Of a DNA stretch of 64,000 nucleotides, positions 10,634-23,487 are shown one piece after another (position 1 is the first letter of the stretch; every line of letters starts with the position of its first letter). The DNA lies in assembly GCA_034769895.1 (NCBI GenBank), contig JAWRYS010001480.1, positions 62,001-126,000 on the forward strand, read 5' to 3'. Below the pieces are notes generated by a model. That model saw only the letters and a program-made list of their open reading frames with translations, did no database searches and was not told where the DNA came from. Both the position numbers and the translations under genes were made by a program. The DNA is from Magicicada septendecula (Eukaryota; Arthropoda; Insecta; Hemiptera; Cicadidae).

Positions 10634-13600
10634 ATTATGAAATCGGGGAAGGGACAGTTTAAGTATGTTAATACATGGTAATAACCTAGCTGATTTTGAC
10701 ATTGAAATATGATATAACTGAATAAATAATGAGGAAGGTTTGTAAATACAAATGTAGAGAATTGATTTGTGTGTATGATAAAATGTTAAGTAAACAATGT
10801 GTAGACAGGTAATTCTTGAAATAATAATATTAATATTTTGGCAATTTAAATAAATAAACAGAATTAATTTTGAAAAACAGTAATTGGCTAATTGTAATTG
10901 TTTTGGTAGCAATGGAATTTGCATTTGCAATAATTAATGTAATTAAAATGATTTGAAATGTTTTAAATATTTTGATTAATTCAAAGATGATACAATTGAC
11001 ATTTTTTAATGAATTTAAATTATTATACGAGAGATGTATTTGGTAATTGATTGTTAAATTGTTGGATTTGAACTAACATTTTGTTAAATGTTTCAGAGAT
11101 AAATTGGTGTATGGTGTATATATTTTGTGTATGTCAGTTTAAATGGACTGCAAGTATAAAAATTTTATAGTATGAATCTAGTATAATAAAAATGTTTACA
11201 GGTGTAACTCAGATAAACAGATTTTAATTCAATAATGAGACGATTTGAAATAATTGTGTTAAATAAAAATGATAATTAAAAATTTCAATAATAGCTGAAA
11301 GATGCTATATAATAATTATTAATAATAATTTTGAAAATTTTAAGAAAATTCAATGGTAGGAGGTTTTAATTTTTGTACTTATTATTTTATGTTAATGAAG
11401 GTTAAGATAGGGAGAGTTAAGAAAGAGATGTATGGGGTTAAAACACCACCCAGACTAATAATGTCATTTAATGTAAATGGTTAATTTTAATTTTACAAAA
11501 GATATTTTACTTGTGATTCCCCAACTTTTCGGGCGGTCACAGCCTCACCAAACCCTGACCGTGGAATTGGTTTAGCTTTAACAGCTATGGTTGGGGCTCA
11601 TTGCGTCACGTTCTGCCTTAACTGGCCATAGCTGTTATCGTTGTCAAGGTGAATTTTGAAATTGACAGGGGGGTAATTAAGGGGGATCACCAAACTATGG
11701 AACAGCGGCTGCCACTCTGTCCCCGTGGGGACAGCATAGCCAGGTGGTAGACCCGTTTTAAGGGTGTTTCAATATAAACGAGGATATGTCGATATCCAAA
11801 ATGTTAAAATGTCAAGCTGAAGCAAAGACACGGAGGTGTCCAATTCCTCCAAATATGCAGTCTTTGTGGAAGCAAAAAGGCGCTACAGTCTTACATAAAT
11901 TACAATAGTGTGTGTGGACCACGGGGTTGCTCAGATGAGCAACGTACTAAAATTTTGTAAAGAAAAACTGATAAATCCATTTTGCTCTAATAAAAACGCT
12001 TTTATTCCGCTCAAATAAATATGTGCTCATACATTCAGTATAAGGTGTTCATTCTATAATTTTAAATGTAGTATTTTATTGTAGTAGGGTAGATATAAGA
12101 ATTGATAAAAGGTATATGTTTTATATAATGTGTGTATTTTTGAAACTAAGTAAATAACTAAACAGACTGGCAGGCGGTTTACGTAGCACCAGAGTCAGAA
12201 AGAGGGGAAACAATGAGGGTAGATGTAAGGATTGATAAAAATATATATTTTATGTAATTTGCACAATTTTGAAATGTGTTTACAATTAGCTAGGAATGTC
12301 AGCTGATCAGTAGTAAAATGTCACTATTATATTGGTTGTAAATGTTCAAGGTAATCAATGTTAAATGTAATGTTTCAATGTATTACAGATGCTATTTAAA
12401 ATAATGAGAAAAGTAATTTGATAAAGTGAGAAATAAAGTAATGATTTGTGAAAGTTAATAAAAGATAGATTCTGGGTGATGAATATTTTGTGGGACACAT
12501 AGATCAGTCCAAGTTGAAGTTAAAGTCGAAGCAGGAGAGGATAATGTTGTATTGAATTAATGTACTGTTGTTGGGAGTTAGTGTTATAGAATCTGAGAAG
12601 TATAGATGTTGACACAGTAGTTATGTGGAATATATGTAGAGTAATGAGTGATATATTGATATTATTAAATAATGATGTTATTTTGTTGTAATCGAAGTGA
12701 GGTAATAAGATTGAGATTTGGGGATGGCAATTTTGTAATAGGGGTAGTGTAATGTGGGAGTCCGCAACAAAAGGGTTGGGACGGGAAGGGACCGTTTGGC
12801 GCCGGAAAGGGTTACCTTAGATACAATCCAGGAACCAACATAATGGGATGAGCTTTGGGGGGGGGGAAACACTTATCCTAAGTACAAAGGGTTAGAGAGT
12901 ATTTTTTTTTATATATATAGAGAGAAGGTGGCGATTTGAGTTTAATGATAAGTTGGGGTTAGAGAGTGTTTGATAGATATTCTGATAGAGATGGGTGTCA
13001 TATGAGTTATAGTTGTTAGTGGTAGTAGAGTCAGAGAGAGACAGATTATATATGTATAAATGCCAAATGGCAAATCAAGCGAAAATAAATAATTAAATCA
13101 CCCAAAGTAATGTAGAATGAGATTGTCAAATGAAGAAAGTTATAGTTGAATATATAAAATTTTTGATTGAAACCAGTGACAAATTTTTGATAGAATTTGA
13201 AAATAATGTAAAGCTGTAAAGTTTATTTGAATAATTTAAATATCAATTTGATTGTTATTTATAATAATATTTTGTTAATTTTAAATGTTTTATTTTACTA
13301 TGTCTTTGTGTTTCAAGATAGAATTTTGCAGATGTTTAAGATATTTTCAAATAGAACTTGTATATAACGTATGTAGGTCAAGGTTCTTGACTTGACCCAG
13401 CTTTGATCAGCTGATGAGTGAGGTCATATACTAGGCATGTTTAGCAAGGAAGTTAATCTAACTTTGGTTTTTAATTAATGTGAACAAATTTTAAATAATT
13501 TCAATATGAAAAGAAAATATTTTAATAAATTTAAATTTTTTGAATTTAAAAAGTTTTTTGGAAAAAAAAAATTTTTTTGATTTTGCGCCTGCCAGATAAT

Positions 13601-14170
13601 GGATATTTGTAAACTTTGATTATTTTATTGTTGGTGTTCTAATCGTGTTTATTACTATTGAATTATTTTATTGAATTGTATGGTTAGACTCTAGGTGTAA
13701 TCACATGTTAGGTTAAGGATATTACCTGTTTTAAGAAATGTTCAATTGATTTAATTTTTTTGATAACAAAAACTAAGGAAGAGAATTTTTGATAAAATAT
13801 TTTAGTTTGAATTTGGGTGTGTGTGTGTGTGAGCCCAGTATCTGCTAAAGGCAGCCCAGTTTGCAGAAAAAGGGGAAACATATTGGTTGAGGATCTGGCA
13901 TGATCTAAGCCAGGGTTGAGGATTTTCGGGGTAGCATGATAGAAGGTGAGGTGCGCTGTGGTGTGTATCTGTTCGATTTTTCGGTGTTGTGATCTCTTAC
14001 AGAGAAGTCCAGTGATCTTGTTCAGATGCGTCCATAGTAGCCGAGCCAGGGGGGTCGTGTACCCATGAAGTGTAAGAACAAAAGGGGGTTGTTGGCACCA
14101 GTTCCTCACCGGTCCTCTTAGGGGTTTCATCAATGAGATTTCTTCTGTTTTGGACAGAAGACCTCTCATT
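10634..14170 (+). other. element A internal non-coding region
   Basis: About 3.5 kb of very AT-rich DNA without a supported open frame; pol, expected here in an autonomous element, is absent. It contains a GC-contrasting structured island (11511-11695), two similar short segments near 12085-12160 and 12215-12290 (GGGTAGATRTAAGRATTGAT), and a run of ten G at about 12854-12863. Confidence 0.55.
11511..11695. other. GC-contrasting inverted-repeat island inside element A
   Basis: Outer arms TTGTGATTCCCC (about 11511) and GGGGGATCACCAA (about 11681) are imperfect reverse complements. An inner pair, TAACAGCTATGG and CCATAGCTGTTA, is near perfect. The base composition differs sharply from the AT-rich surroundings. 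It could be a small nested insertion or a structured RNA segment; no TSD is evident. Confidence 0.4.
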
Positions 14171-14180
14171 GAGGGGGTAT
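14171..14180 (+). promoter_or_regulatory. element A polypurine tract
   Basis: GAGGGGGTAT immediately precedes TGTAACGTGCC, the inferred start of the 3' LTR. A G-rich purine tract abutting a TG is the usual plus-strand primer arrangement, and this sets the LTR start. Confidence 0.65.
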
Positions 14181-15582
<1,402 letters not shown>

Positions 15583-16111
15583 AGATGCCGGGCAGAATAT
15601 AAGTTTCGATTGCACTGCCTCCGTTATCCTGCGAATTTCTGTCAGGCTTTACCGTTAATAGAGTCGTTACTGGTTTGTTGGTTTCTGGGGAGGGGGTGCT
15701 GATGTCGGCTTTTATTACGTAAACGTACACATTCATTACAGACAGCAGTTATGTTAGACTTGTACTCGGTATTCGCCAAACATACACTACCTTATGGTTT
15801 AACAGTGAACACACACAACCGAATAGTCGGGAGTAATACGTTGGTCTTCAAGGTCGCACAAACATCTCTGGCTTAGGCCTACTGTTGCTTCCTTATCAAA
15901 TCAATCTGCGCCATTTCCTCCAGTACGATAACGTCTTACTGGACATTACACGCACTAGAAAACTGACCAGCGAGTTCCTAGAGTTATGCGTTTGACTCGT
16001 TATCAGGAGTCTCTTGACAAGCGAATTCCCATTTCGCTGACTTGCTGCAAACTTATTCCAATGAAGGAGGGACTCGCACGCGCACATGCACAGTACCGCT
16101 TAATCTCACCC
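15583..16111. other. spacer between element A and the hAT element
   Basis: No gene or clear repeat boundary. It ends with TCTCACCC (16104-16111), the left target duplication of the hAT element. Confidence 0.5.
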
Positions 16112-16127
16112 CAGTGTTGTCAGGTCT
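16112..16127 (+). repeat. hAT left terminal inverted repeat
   Basis: CAGTGTTGTCAGGTCT. Its partner is at 19953-19968. It is followed by repeated CTTCCGA motifs. Confidence 0.9.
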
Positions 16128-16299
16128 TCCGAAATTTTGGAAGATCTTCCGATTTTTTTTAATATTCCAGAAAATACGAAATTTGGTGTAAATCTTCTGA
16201 ATTTTTTCTGACGCGAGTTTCAGTGAGAGTAGGAAATGACCCGGCGCGGGAGAAGACCCGCGTCGCATGCAGCTAACTTCAGGTACGTTATCGCGCGAA

Positions 16300-17730
16300 T
16301 CGCAGCTTCGTGCGCCATTTTCCTACTCTCGTTTCAGTGCTATGTTGCATTTCTAGAGTTTTGTTTTTGCGTACCATATGACGTCAAATCTGGTGTTTCA
16401 TTCCAATCATAATTATAAATTGCTTTCAATAAAAGTTATAGAGGTCTTGTCCAAAATTGTAGTTACTTCCTCCTGTCACAAGCAATATGACTAACCATAC
16501 ACAATGATGTAATAGGCATTTTGCAAATATCCACTTATTTTACCATACTGCTTATTCAACTGAGAGTGACTAATCATTGTTGTTTAGTCTCAAGCTGACA
16601 GAATCGCACTACATGACTGCACCTGAATAAACAGATAGCCGACTGTATAATGTCTAGCCTACAGCAGGTCATAATAATGTCAAGTCGCCGTGATAAAACG
16701 TGAAAATAAAAGTAGTACACCAGGTGGCTAAAATAATCTGTGTTTGGTATGAAGATTGTTGAACTGTTATTTCTACACCTCTGCGGTCTTAAAGTTCAAG
16801 CTCTGGCGAATCGAAAACATAAACCCAACACTGTTCAAAACATCCAATTCGTGGAACCCCATATCTAGAATTGCGGTCGCTCTCGCAATAGATAGAGCCA
16901 ATTCATTCCGACTGTTTTTCAGTGTAAGCACCACAGAGTACGAATATATAGAGAGATAAAAGCCAATGTTAAAATTTTGACTGAAGTTTCTAGCGCTCGT
17001 GGTGATTGTGTTGCCAACTAAGTGGAGCTAAATGATAATGCAGTATGGTCACGTGACTCCAGTATACTGTATTATCTCTGCTGCATACTGCATAGGCGGG
17101 AAATCTAAAAAAGGAAATACTGCTAGGCTTTATTTGAAATTACTCTTAAACGTTTACAGTTTCATCAGACATTTTCATGTCATTGTAATTACAGAAAAAT
17201 GTTAAAAAAAATAATTACAATGTTTCAAGGTAAACATGTAAAATGTCTAAAAACTGAAAACATTTTAATCAAAATTTAGTAAGCAAATGCATAAAAAGTG
17301 AATTAAAAAATTAGAAAACTTACATTTACAAACCATTAATTGTACTAGTTACATCAACAAAGTAATTAGGTTTTTACAATTTTTAAGTACATGTGGCATC
17401 CAAAACATTCTGTGTATAAAACGTTCATAAAAATTTATCTTTTAATAAACACTTGTTTTCAAATAATTGAAAATGTCTACTTTTCTTTAATGAACATACA
17501 CTTTAATTGCCTTTGGTTTCAAGGATATTAATCATTTGTTTTTGAAAACACTGTGCATTTTATTGACATAAGGTGTCGTTGATAAATCGTTGATAAACAC
17601 TAAGGTAAAAATCAAGAAAAAACAAACTTATGTATTTTTTTTTTATTTTTACTCAAAAACATTTTAAATTACAAAAATACATACAGCGAGTACAATTAAC
17701 TAAGGAAATTTATAAAATATTACATAACAC
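16300..17730. other. hAT interior, no coding sequence recognised
   Basis: From 16208 to 16345 a GC-rich stretch contains GAGAGTAGGAAA and its inverted copy TTTCCTACTCTC, a possible stem at the element's 5' side. After that the sequence is AT-rich with no frame I can assign to the missing N-terminal part of the transposase. Confidence 0.45.
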
Positions 17731-17731
17731 A

Positions 17732-18560
17732 TAATAATTCAAATTCCAGTTCTACTAGTTACATACAAAAGTCAAACAAATCTACAAACACTTCACATTA
17801 TGTACAAGACCTAACAGCTAATCACTACAGAACAATCTGAAATAATACAAATATATAAACCCAAACATTATTTTGAAATATTATACAAATGAATAGACTT
17901 GAAGTTTATTATAAAAAAACTTACTCAATAAAAATTCACAAAACATGACTAACACATAATACATTCAAATTTCAGTTCTACCACTTATATGCAAAACTCA
18001 ACACTAATCTACAAACACTTCACATTATGTACAAGACCTAACAGCTAATCACTACAGAACAATTTGAAATAATACAAATATATAAACCCAAACATTATTT
18101 TGAAATATTATACAAATGAACAGACTTGAAGTTTATTATAAAAAACTTACTCAATAAAAATTCACAAAACATGACAATGCATAATATATTCAAATTCCAG
18201 TTCTACTAGTTATATACAAAAGTCAAACAAATATACAAACACTTCGCCAGAACAATTTGAAATAATACAAATATATAAACCCAAACACTATTTTGAAATA
18301 TTATACAAATGAACAGACTTGAATTTTATTATCAAAAAACTTAATCAATAAAAATTCACAAAACATGACAAACACATAATACATTCAAATTTCAGTTCTA
18401 CCACTTATATGCAAAACTCAACACAAATCTATAAACACTACACATTATGTACAAGACCTAACAGCTAAACACTACAGACAATTTGAAATTATACACATAT
18501 ATAAACATAAAACATTATTTTGAAATACAGAAATCATCAGACTAAGAAGTTTATTGGCAA
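17732..18560. repeat. 226-bp tandem repeat inside the hAT element, about 3.7 units
   Basis: The landmark CAGTTCTAC recurs at 17747, 17973, 18198 and 18393, with spacings of 226, 225 and 195. The short third unit lacks a segment present in the others (CATTATGTACAAGACC and what follows). Units are about 90 percent alike or better by eye, non-coding and very AT-rich. Confidence 0.88.
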
Positions 18561-19084
18561 AAGACCCAGAAAACCTTTAGATTAATGAACTGCATAGAAG
18601 CCCAACATGAATTTAAAACCTAAATTGTTTCTGAATAGTACATTTGTCAATTCTCCCAATCAATTAAATTAATATACTAACATAAAGTACTTCATTCACA
18701 AGATTAACACACTGAACAACACTGATCCTTACAGAGCAGAGACCATCCTTACACCAAAGCAATACATTGTCATAATAAATTATTGGTCAATTATTTAGTG
18801 ATTTTTAACATACCTTTTTGTTTCAGCTAAACAATTGTTTTTATGTCTGCACCATGAGACTATACATATTTTATAGGAGTCTACAAATGTTTTTACATGT
18901 CTGATAATGAACTGCACAACTGCCCAAATCAATTAAAATCTAGCTCATTTAATAGTACATACAACTTCTGTGCAATCAGAAACCCCTCAAATCCACACCA
19001 TTTACCGTAATGTTGAGGGAACGCTGAAAACAATATTAGACTTCTACATGAAGGAGGATTATCTAGAAAAAAAAACCCTCTTGA
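18561..19084. other. hAT interior between tandem repeat and transposase relic
   Basis: AT-rich with no open frame. The remaining transposase similarity only becomes recognisable from about 19085. Confidence 0.45.
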
Positions 19085-19785
19085 AGAATGTTCAATATCG
19101 AATCCTTCTCATTTTAAGCCTCTTGATGAACTGTACTTAGGTGCAAACGTTTTGCTGAATATTGAGACAAATGAGAATTTAACTAGTGAACAGATCAAAC
19201 ACTTTAAACTTCGATGTTTAGAGTTGTTTATTGAAAGTGCCCAACAGATTTTTAAAAGATTTCCTTTCGCAGATACTGTAATGAAAGATTTGGAGGGTCT
19301 TGACCCTAGTTGTGTTAGAAGCAAGAAAATTTCATCTATTGCCATTCTGGCGTCAAAATTTCCGAACTTAGTGAAAGATATTCAGGGACTTGACACTGAG
19401 TGGAGGATACTGAGAAGCACAGAGGTATACACATAGACAATGAAAATCCAACAGAATTTTGGAATGCCGTGTGTAATGTGAAAAGGGGGATGGTTCACCT
19501 ATGTTTCGGAAGCTGTCTACCTTTATGCGGTCACTTCTGTGTTTACCCCATTCATCCGCCAGTGTTGAGAGAGTATTTTCTACTATAAACCGTATGAAAA
19601 ATCAGAAATAGGCTGAGCACCCAAACGATCTGCGGACTTCTACATACCAAAGGAAATACAAACTCTGCATCCTGCTATGATTTCAAAGTTGGCGCGGATT
19701 TTACAAGATTGATGAACAACAGTATCTACATGACTGGTGAAGAAGAAGAAGAAGAAGAAGAAGTGGAGGAGGAGGAGGTTTAGAA
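19085..19785 (+). pseudogene. hAT transposase, C-terminal relic
   Basis: From about 19090 a frame reads a segment ending HFKPLDELYLGANVLL and continues to about 19435. It contains HFKLRCLELFIESAQQIFKRFPF, a segment typical of the C-terminal half of insect and vertebrate hAT transposases. After a frame change, ENPTEFWNAV (about 19443), LPHSSASVERVFSTINRMKN (about 19537-19597) and NRLSTQTICGLLHT follow, matching the hAT C-terminal dimerisation region. The tail ends in an acidic run from a GAAGAA repeat (19738-19785). At least two frameshifts and a stop separate the pieces. The N-terminal DNA-binding and catalytic part is missing, so the element cannot mobilise itself. Confidence 0.82.
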
Positions 19786-19952
19786 TATAAGACAACGTTG
19801 GCGAGTGAAAATTATTTTGTGATAATAATTATATTGTATATATTCTTTTCATTTAAGCTTACTCCATTTTCTTGAAATTTGTCAAACCAACTTCCGAAAT
19901 TTTCGGCAATCTTCCGAAATTTTCATGTCAAATCTTCCGAAAAAATTTTTTT

Positions 19953-19968
19953 AGACCTGGCAACACTG
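19953..19968 (-). repeat. hAT right terminal inverted repeat
   Basis: AGACCTGGCAACACTG, reverse complement of the left end with one mismatch, preceded by three CTTCCGAAA-type motifs. The adjacent TCTCACTC is the right target duplication. Confidence 0.9.
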
Positions 19969-19976
19969 TCTCACTC

Positions 19977-20785
19977 TTCGAGAAGTTGAGACACCTGCTC
20001 GGAAACCGAATGTAGCGATATTTGCATGGAGAAACAATGGTTCTAGGAAATTCATAATGATTCCAGGAAGTGTAGTATGGTATTAAGCAGTTACGTTTGC
20101 ACAGAAGCCAACGATGAGTTTTAAAAACTGTTACATGGGTAACCTGTCTACATTAGCTCAACATATTTTACTAACAGTTACTTTTCTTAGTACATTTCAG
20201 GTGCACCCACGTTTTTTTTTTTAGAATTGGCTTCTTTTCAGAACCATTCCTATATAATACTACCAACCGATCTGAAAAGTGGAAACTTGAAGAATCCTCC
20301 TAACCAGTATGTTAACTTCTAACCTCCTTCTGTCGTCAGTTTACAAACGAATATTCTTTCCACTATGTGACATCGTGAAACTGTTGCTTATTGATGTACT
20401 TTTATTTTTCATTAATTCTCTTTCATTTTACTTCTTGATAACACCCCACGAAAAGACGCGGAACTCACGTGTGACTGAATATCCCTCAACCTTGAAGAAA
20501 AGGAGACCTTTTTTGTAAACATAATCAATTCATTTCTAAAGCTTTTAAAAAATTTAAAGGTTTTTGGAAAACTTCCAAATTTAGCTTTCATCCACAAATT
20601 GCAGTAAAAAACCATGTCTGAAAAATTCAATAAATTGTAAGTACTGTGCAGTAAACAAATTGTAAATATTGTATAAATGACTCTTGGCTTTGTATATCAA
20701 ACTATTAAAAAAAGATTTTTTTAAATACAAAAAGGGTTTTCAGGAACAATAAAAGGCTACATTTCCGTGGTGTTACATGGAACAT
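19977..20785. other. spacer between hAT and element B
   Basis: No supported gene; the open frame at 20309-20518 has no recognisable motif. It ends with ACAT (20782-20785), the proposed left target duplication of element B. Confidence 0.5.
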
Positions 20786-23331
20786 TATAACGTACTTATT
20801 GCTTTGAATTTTTTTTGATTTTTTTTTGATATTCTGAGGGAGTTACGCCAGCAATTAGAGCCCGTCAAGAGTGACACGAGTTAGCATTGTTCGAGGGTGA
20901 GCGACGGAAGGAACAAACCTTTCCTTTCTACTTAAATGACATAAAAGCTGTTAAAAGACAATGCATGCTGCAACACATGTTACGATGAAAAGGGCCATGC
21001 GTGGGAACACTTGACTTTACAAATATGACAAAGGAACATTAGCCTTGCATCTGTTTCAGTAGCGAGAGAATAGGTGGGCATCGCTAAGAGCATTGTTCCA
21101 AGCATATGTGAAACTTACAGAAAAACAATAGCTGGAGCACGGACAATGGAGCAGGAGACGAGGAGGCGTCTGCGACGTACACAGATGTTTACCACCTGTA
21201 AGTTCGCTAGAGGAAGTCGACAGTGTCCGAACAATACATCATTTCGACACGCTACACCAAAAGGGACAGATGTGACTTCAGTAACAAGGTCTTGATGCAG
21301 ATTCCGAGAAAGTGGCAATGTCCTGATGACAGCAACTCGTCGTGTCAACGTGGACTATGTGAGATGTCAAGTAGTACACGTGTCAAGTAGAGAAGCCAAC
21401 CAGCCAATTAGAAATGAGAATTCAGAAGGGAGTAACTGTAAGGGATGTCTCGACGAGAACTGACGACCAGAGAACACAAATCCTGAAGAAGAACGTCCCT
21501 CTCCAAACGGCACTGGGCAGAAAATTCACAAGAATCACAGACTAGAGGCATGAGGACAGAGGGAAATCCTAACAACTGTCCTATCAGAACTATTTTGGTG
21601 GGAAAATGAAGCGTTCATAGGAGTAGCGAGAGTGGGAAAGCGAAGGGCATACAAACTGTATGCAAGAGGAGACACTCTCTCAGTATTACTATAATTTTAG
21701 TTCAGTATTATTCGAATTTTCTCTCAGTTTTCGTAAAGATTTTGTTTTGAGATATTCAAAGTGGTGCTCGGTATTAGTGGAAGTTCGTGGAAATTCAGGA
21801 GTAAGACTTGGAGCGTTAAGCCGAAACAGTGGTATTCGCAACGATGCGTGACTAACGAACTTTGTAAAACTCTAAGTATTACACTAATACAATTAGTGCC
21901 GTAAGAAGTTGTATAATACAGTAGTAATATACTTGAACTCTTTATCAACGGAATGAATCGGTATACAACATAATACTTAATTTGTGAGACAACATTATTT
22001 CGTAGAATAGAGACAAGTGTCGATGTTGTTTTATATGCGTCTAATGAACTTGAAATCAATCTAGGCGTTACGGAAGAGTCGATCACGTAATTTGAAAGAT
22101 AACTAAGTGCGTGGAAGTGTCGAACTAAAATGTGCATGATTAGACTGACGCAATACGAATAGTCAATAGATCCTTGGTGCAAGTATCGCGACTTAAACTG
22201 TAATAATATTATAAAACTTATAACGGATGTCATGAAGTGCGAACTAGCGTTCCGAAACAATGTACGTATGACAATAATTGGAAGTGCGAGTTACGAGTGT
22301 TTCCAGGACTAGCATCAATCGTCACCCAATGGATCCAAATGGACACATGCAACGGGAGCGAGACACTACGACGACTTGAGTAATGTACCAAAATAACCAT
22401 TTATTATAATTCCTAGTTTATCGTAATACCGCTGACCTGTCACTTAGAACTAACTGCCTGAGATATTTCAAAATAGAGTCATTATAAATACGAATCCATG
22501 GTTAGGAATAAATAATATTATAGAATATTACATATGTATTATCTTATTAGTGTAGGTATATGAGTATTTCAAATATGTATGTGTTCAGTTTGTTTACTGC
22601 AGGTATATGAGTATTTCATGTGTATAGTATAGGTGTTTAAATATGTTACGAAGTATATCACTTAGTGCAAAACTCAAGCACGCAACATTGATAGTTCTTA
22701 ACGTCACTACACACGAGTATATAAAATGCATTTGATTGTTTTCTTTCAGATATTTTTGGATATGTTATAGAATTTAATTAGCTTTTTCAAATAGTTGTAT
22801 ACACTCTTGTTACATGATTTTTTTGCAATGAATACGTGCAACATGCAATATTATAATAAATTTAATTTATAATGGATTCGATAGTGTTGAGTTAATTTAT
22901 TTTAAAACCTGGCATACAAGACAATTCTTTCAAAGTAAAATCCACAATTAATGATTTAGATTAAATATGATTTAACAGGTACCATGTTCATAAATGTTTT
23001 AATTCTTGAAGTTTTATTTAGTAGTAGAAGACAAGATTAATTACTCTTGATTGATAGCATTGCCGATTACACATTTGAGAAATTTGATCAAGATTTATAA
23101 ATTAACAATTAATTTATCTTATGCAATTAATTAATCAATAGGCATAACGTTATATACGGCGCTCCATCTGCGGGGCTAAATAAAGCAGAGTCATACGAAA
23201 AGTTCGTATATGCCTCACTTTCATAAATAAATAAAATTTATTTAATTAAATAGTAATTAATTTATGCAACTAATTTGAATAATTAATAACGTTGTATATG
23301 GCTGCCCAACGAGTGGCATAATTACGTTGTA
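20786..23331 (+). repeat. element B 5' LTR (about 2,546 bp)
   Basis: Matches 55193-57692 over nearly its whole length. Differences include a poly-T-rich insertion near the start and a duplicated GTCAAGTAG segment near 21364-21390. A TATA-like TATATAAAA lies at 22718-22726 and AATAAA signals follow (for example near 22855). The last about 190 bp contain two internal copies of the LTR-end plus PBS motif. Small open frames inside have no recognisable product. Confidence 0.85.
22718..22726 (+). promoter_or_regulatory. candidate LTR TATA box, element B
   Basis: TATATAAAA about 600 bp before the LTR end, conserved in the 3' LTR at 57077-57085. Start-site position is not otherwise supported. Confidence 0.4.
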
Positions 23332-23344
23332 TACGGCGCCCAAC
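23145..23344 (+). promoter_or_regulatory. threefold LTR-end plus tRNA-Lys-like PBS motif
   Basis: Three copies of an ACGTT(A/G)TATA(C/T)GGC junction, each followed by a primer-site-like sequence. They are CGGCGCTCCATCTGCGGGGC at 23157, TGGCTGCCCAACGAGTGGC at 23299 and CGGCGCCCAACCTG at 23334. From general knowledge, the tRNA-Lys complement used by gypsy-type elements starts TGGCGCCCAAC. The third copy is the working junction because the 3' LTR ends exactly there; the first two have become part of the LTR and recur in the 3' copy. Confidence 0.65.
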
Positions 23345-23487
23345 CTGAATGCCGATTAATAAGGTCAATTCTTATTAATAAGCTGGTTAAGTGCAGGCAG
23401 CGGTAAGCTAGAGTAGTTTGTAGTTTGACAAAACAATAGTATAAGTACTAATATAAGACAGATGATTATAAACCAAAATAACTCTGA

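Larger units (their letters stand above)
16112..19968. mobile_element. hAT-superfamily DNA transposon, non-autonomous now (3,857 bp)
   Basis: The left end CAGTGTTGTCAGGTCT and the right end AGACCTGGCAACACTG are terminal inverted repeats with one mismatch. They begin with the CAGTG typical of hAT. The element is bracketed by TCTCACCC (16104-16111) and TCTCACTC (19969-19976), an 8-bp target duplication with one mismatch, as hAT requires. Both subterminal regions carry several TCTTCCGAAA-type motifs (left near 16124-16165, right near 19888-19942), likely transposase contact sites. The interior holds AT-rich filler, a 226-bp tandem repeat and only the 3' part of a transposase gene. Confidence 0.92.

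Noticed and set aside
20309-20518. 69-codon plus-strand frame
   Set aside because: Hydrophobic low-information sequence in an AT-rich spacer, with no homologous motif or splice context.
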